From JAOPZW01 sp963806015 (GTDB lineage: Bacteria > Actinomycetota > Thermoleophilia > Solirubrobacterales > Solirubrobacteraceae), in assembly GCA_963806015.1 (NCBI GenBank), contig CAWDWM010000002.1, positions 310,001-374,000 of the forward strand: a DNA stretch of 64,000 nt, written 5' to 3'. Both the position numbers and the translations under genes were made by a program. Shown here piece after piece: positions 62,940 to 64,000 of this stretch. The notes beneath the pieces were generated by a model. That model was not told where the DNA came from. It saw only the letters and a program-made list of their open reading frames with translations, and made no database searches. Numbering within the stretch: the stretch's first letter is position 1; every line of letters begins with the position of its first letter.

Positions 62940-63334
62940 GCGAGGGCAGCACAGCCAACGAGGCGGTCGTCCGCATCCGCAGCGGCCCGCTCGTCGGCGC
63001 GGTGCTCGGCCGCGTGGTCGGCATGCTGGCCGCGCGCGCGCAATGCCCGATCGATCGCCTCGACGACGCCATCCTGCTCACCGACGCCGTCGCAGCTCAC
63101 GCGCCGGTGCACGCCCGCAACGGCCATGTCTGCGTCGTGGTCGCCGCCGACGACGAGCGCCTCGAGCTGCGAGTGGCCGAGCTGCGCCCCGACGGCGCGC
63201 AGCAGCTGCTGGCCGACGGCGACCTGCCGGGCGTCGGGAACGTCTTCGATCGCGTCGCCGACGATGTCCAGGCTCGCACGATGCCGAACGGGGACGGAGG
63301 CGAGCTCATCCTCCGCCTGAACTTCCGCAGCTGA
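62936..63334 (+). CDS. Degenerate anti-sigma-like partner protein
   Basis: A 132-residue protein, translated by a 4-base overlap with the anti-sigma gene. It begins VVRIRSGPLVGAVLGRVVGMLAARAQCPIDRLDD and carries strands VCVVVAADDERLELRVAEL and ELILRLNFRS. The layout is like an HATPase domain without N and G boxes, so it should not bind ATP. Place in the operon suggests it forms a dimer with, or tunes, the active anti-sigma factor. The likeness is by pattern only. Confidence 0.6.
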   Translation: MSEGSTANEAVVRIRSGPLVGAVLGRVVGMLAARAQCPIDRLDDAILLTDAVAAHAPVHARNGHVCVVVAADDERLELRVAELRPDGAQQLLADGDLPGVGNVFDRVADDVQARTMPNGDGGELILRLNFRS

Positions 63335-63383
63335 GCAAGGAGCACGACGCTCCGCCGTCAGATCCGTCAACCTAACGAGGCCG

Positions 63384-63752
63384 ATGCCACCTGAGTTCAC
63401 CCTCACGAGCGATCCGATCGACGACGCGCGCCAGGTCGTGGCCGTCGCCGGCGAGATCGACCTGTTCACCGCGCCCGAGCTGAAGGCGGCGCTGGGCGAG
63501 GCGCTCGAGTCCGGCAGGACCCGGATCGTCGTCGACCTGACGGCCACGACGTTCTTGGACTCCACGGCGCTGGGCGTGCTGATCGGGGCGGTCAAGCGCC
63601 TGCGCTCGCGCGACGGCGTGCTGACGATCGTCAACACCGACGCGAACATCGCCAAGACCTTCGAGATCACCGGGCTCGATCAGATCTTCACGATCAGGCC
63701 CACGCGCGACGAGGCCGTCGAGGCCCTCGACGCCGACGAAGCGACCGCCTAG
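63384..63752 (+). CDS. STAS-domain anti-sigma factor antagonist (RsbV/SpoIIAA-like)
   Basis: A 122-residue STAS protein. VVAVAGEIDLFTAPELKAAL and VVDLTATTFLDSTALGVLIG are the family blocks; S60 of DST is the phosphosite. Unphosphorylated it should bind the RsbW-like protein encoded two genes up and free the sigma factor. The gene starts at ATG 63384, 49 bases after the previous stop. It is in the same direction, so it is likely in the same operon. It shares the four bases CTAG with the stop of the convergent topoisomerase gene. Confidence 0.93.
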   Translation: MPPEFTLTSDPIDDARQVVAVAGEIDLFTAPELKAALGEALESGRTRIVVDLTATTFLDSTALGVLIGAVKRLRSRDGVLTIVNTDANIAKTFEITGLDQIFTIRPTRDEAVEALDADEATA

Positions 63753-64000
63753 CTCTCGAGCAGCTTCATCACGGCCTTCTCCAGGGGGCCCTGGATCGCC
63801 GTCGCGTCGCCGTTGCGCTCGCCCGCGGCCGCCACGAGCCGGTGGTCGATGACCTCGCCGTCGCGGTAGCGGTCGAAGACCCGCGGGTCGATGTAGGACG
63901 CCCGCGCCACGGCGGGAGTGTTGCCCAGGTAGTGGGCGACCTCCTTGATGGCGCGCGTGATCGCGCGCTTGCGGCCGGTCTTGGTCGCGGCCGCCTCCTC
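63749..64000 (-). CDS. DNA topoisomerase IB, C-terminal end
   Basis: The minus-strand frame is open from base 64000 to a TAG at 63749-63751, giving 83 residues. They read KEVAHYLGNTPAVARASYIDPRV and then FDRYRDGEVIDHRLV, which matches the C-terminal catalytic part of bacterial eukaryote-like topoisomerase IB. The Tyr in ASYIDP is at the place of the nucleophile that attacks DNA. The enzyme relaxes supercoils without ATP. The rest lies past the window end. Confidence 0.85.
   Translation of the reverse strand, partial: EEAAATKTGRKRAITRAIKEVAHYLGNTPAVARASYIDPRVFDRYRDGEVIDHRLVAAAGERNGDATAIQGPLEKAVMKLLES

Overview
The window is very GC-rich bacterial chromosome with a dense, actinobacterial style of gene organisation. 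There are many ATGA and GTGA stop/start couplings, several convergent gene pairs overlapping by 4 bases, frequent GTG and TTG starts, and many genes that look leaderless. The gene set suggests the class Thermoleophilia, probably Solirubrobacterales. It includes an ECF sigma factor fused to a zinc anti-sigma domain, a wax ester synthase, an RsbW/STAS partner-switching module, secreted Arg/Ala-rich proteins ending in Ig-like folds, and a eukaryote-type topoisomerase IB. This placement is inference from gene content; no 16S rRNA gene or other marker is present. I found no tRNA, rRNA, CRISPR array or insertion sequence.

Layout. 1-7.1 kb: end of a CoA transferase, a DHA2 drug exporter, a secreted propeller protein, a broken methyltransferase, ispH, and a GGDEF/HD-GYP c-di-GMP enzyme. 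7.1-16.6 kb: an M28 peptidase, acyl-CoA dehydrogenase, MDR reductase, wax ester synthase, subtilase, SufT-like Fe-S protein, a STAS protein without a normal start codon, fxsA, and a broken secreted protein. 16.7-18.2 kb: a 46-residue protein and the sigma/anti-sigma fusion. 18.4-23.4 kb: an envelope-glycan cluster (DegT aminotransferase, membrane-anchored epimerase, polysaccharide deacetylase, DMT transporter, MGDG-synthase-like glycosyltransferase). 24.1-29.0 kb: a five-gene unit of LolA-like protein, ABC exporter and OmpR/histidine kinase pair. 29.1-38.5 kb: small-molecule metabolism and its regulators (SMP-30, AraC, MDR, phytanoyl dioxygenase, siderophore-interacting protein, MarR/MFS) together with two decayed loci. 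38.7-41.5 kb: a holin-like protein and a multidomain lysin. 41.6-44.1 kb: a coupled operon of two paralogous unknown proteins and a DyP peroxidase. 44.3-56.0 kb: a zinc-ribbon protein, a GH-like secreted protein, FMO/TetR, a second ABC plus NarL two-component unit, a penicillin acylase-family enzyme and a secreted propeller. 56.1-62.1 kb: gltBD. 62.4-63.75 kb: the anti-sigma/STAS module, followed by the end of a topoisomerase IB gene.

Three things stand out. First, the DyP operon carries two adjacent small proteins that are visibly paralogous to each other and translationally coupled to the peroxidase; this is the best candidate here for an undescribed system. Second, three loci (methyltransferase, metallo-hydrolase, yjcH-actP) have each lost a central segment holding the functional core and also carry frame disruptions. 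That is either real gene decay or an assembly fault. Third, about a dozen genes share a TANNNT box 6-10 bases before the start codon, which implies widespread leaderless transcription. By the same rule one STAS gene appears to start at an ATC codon.
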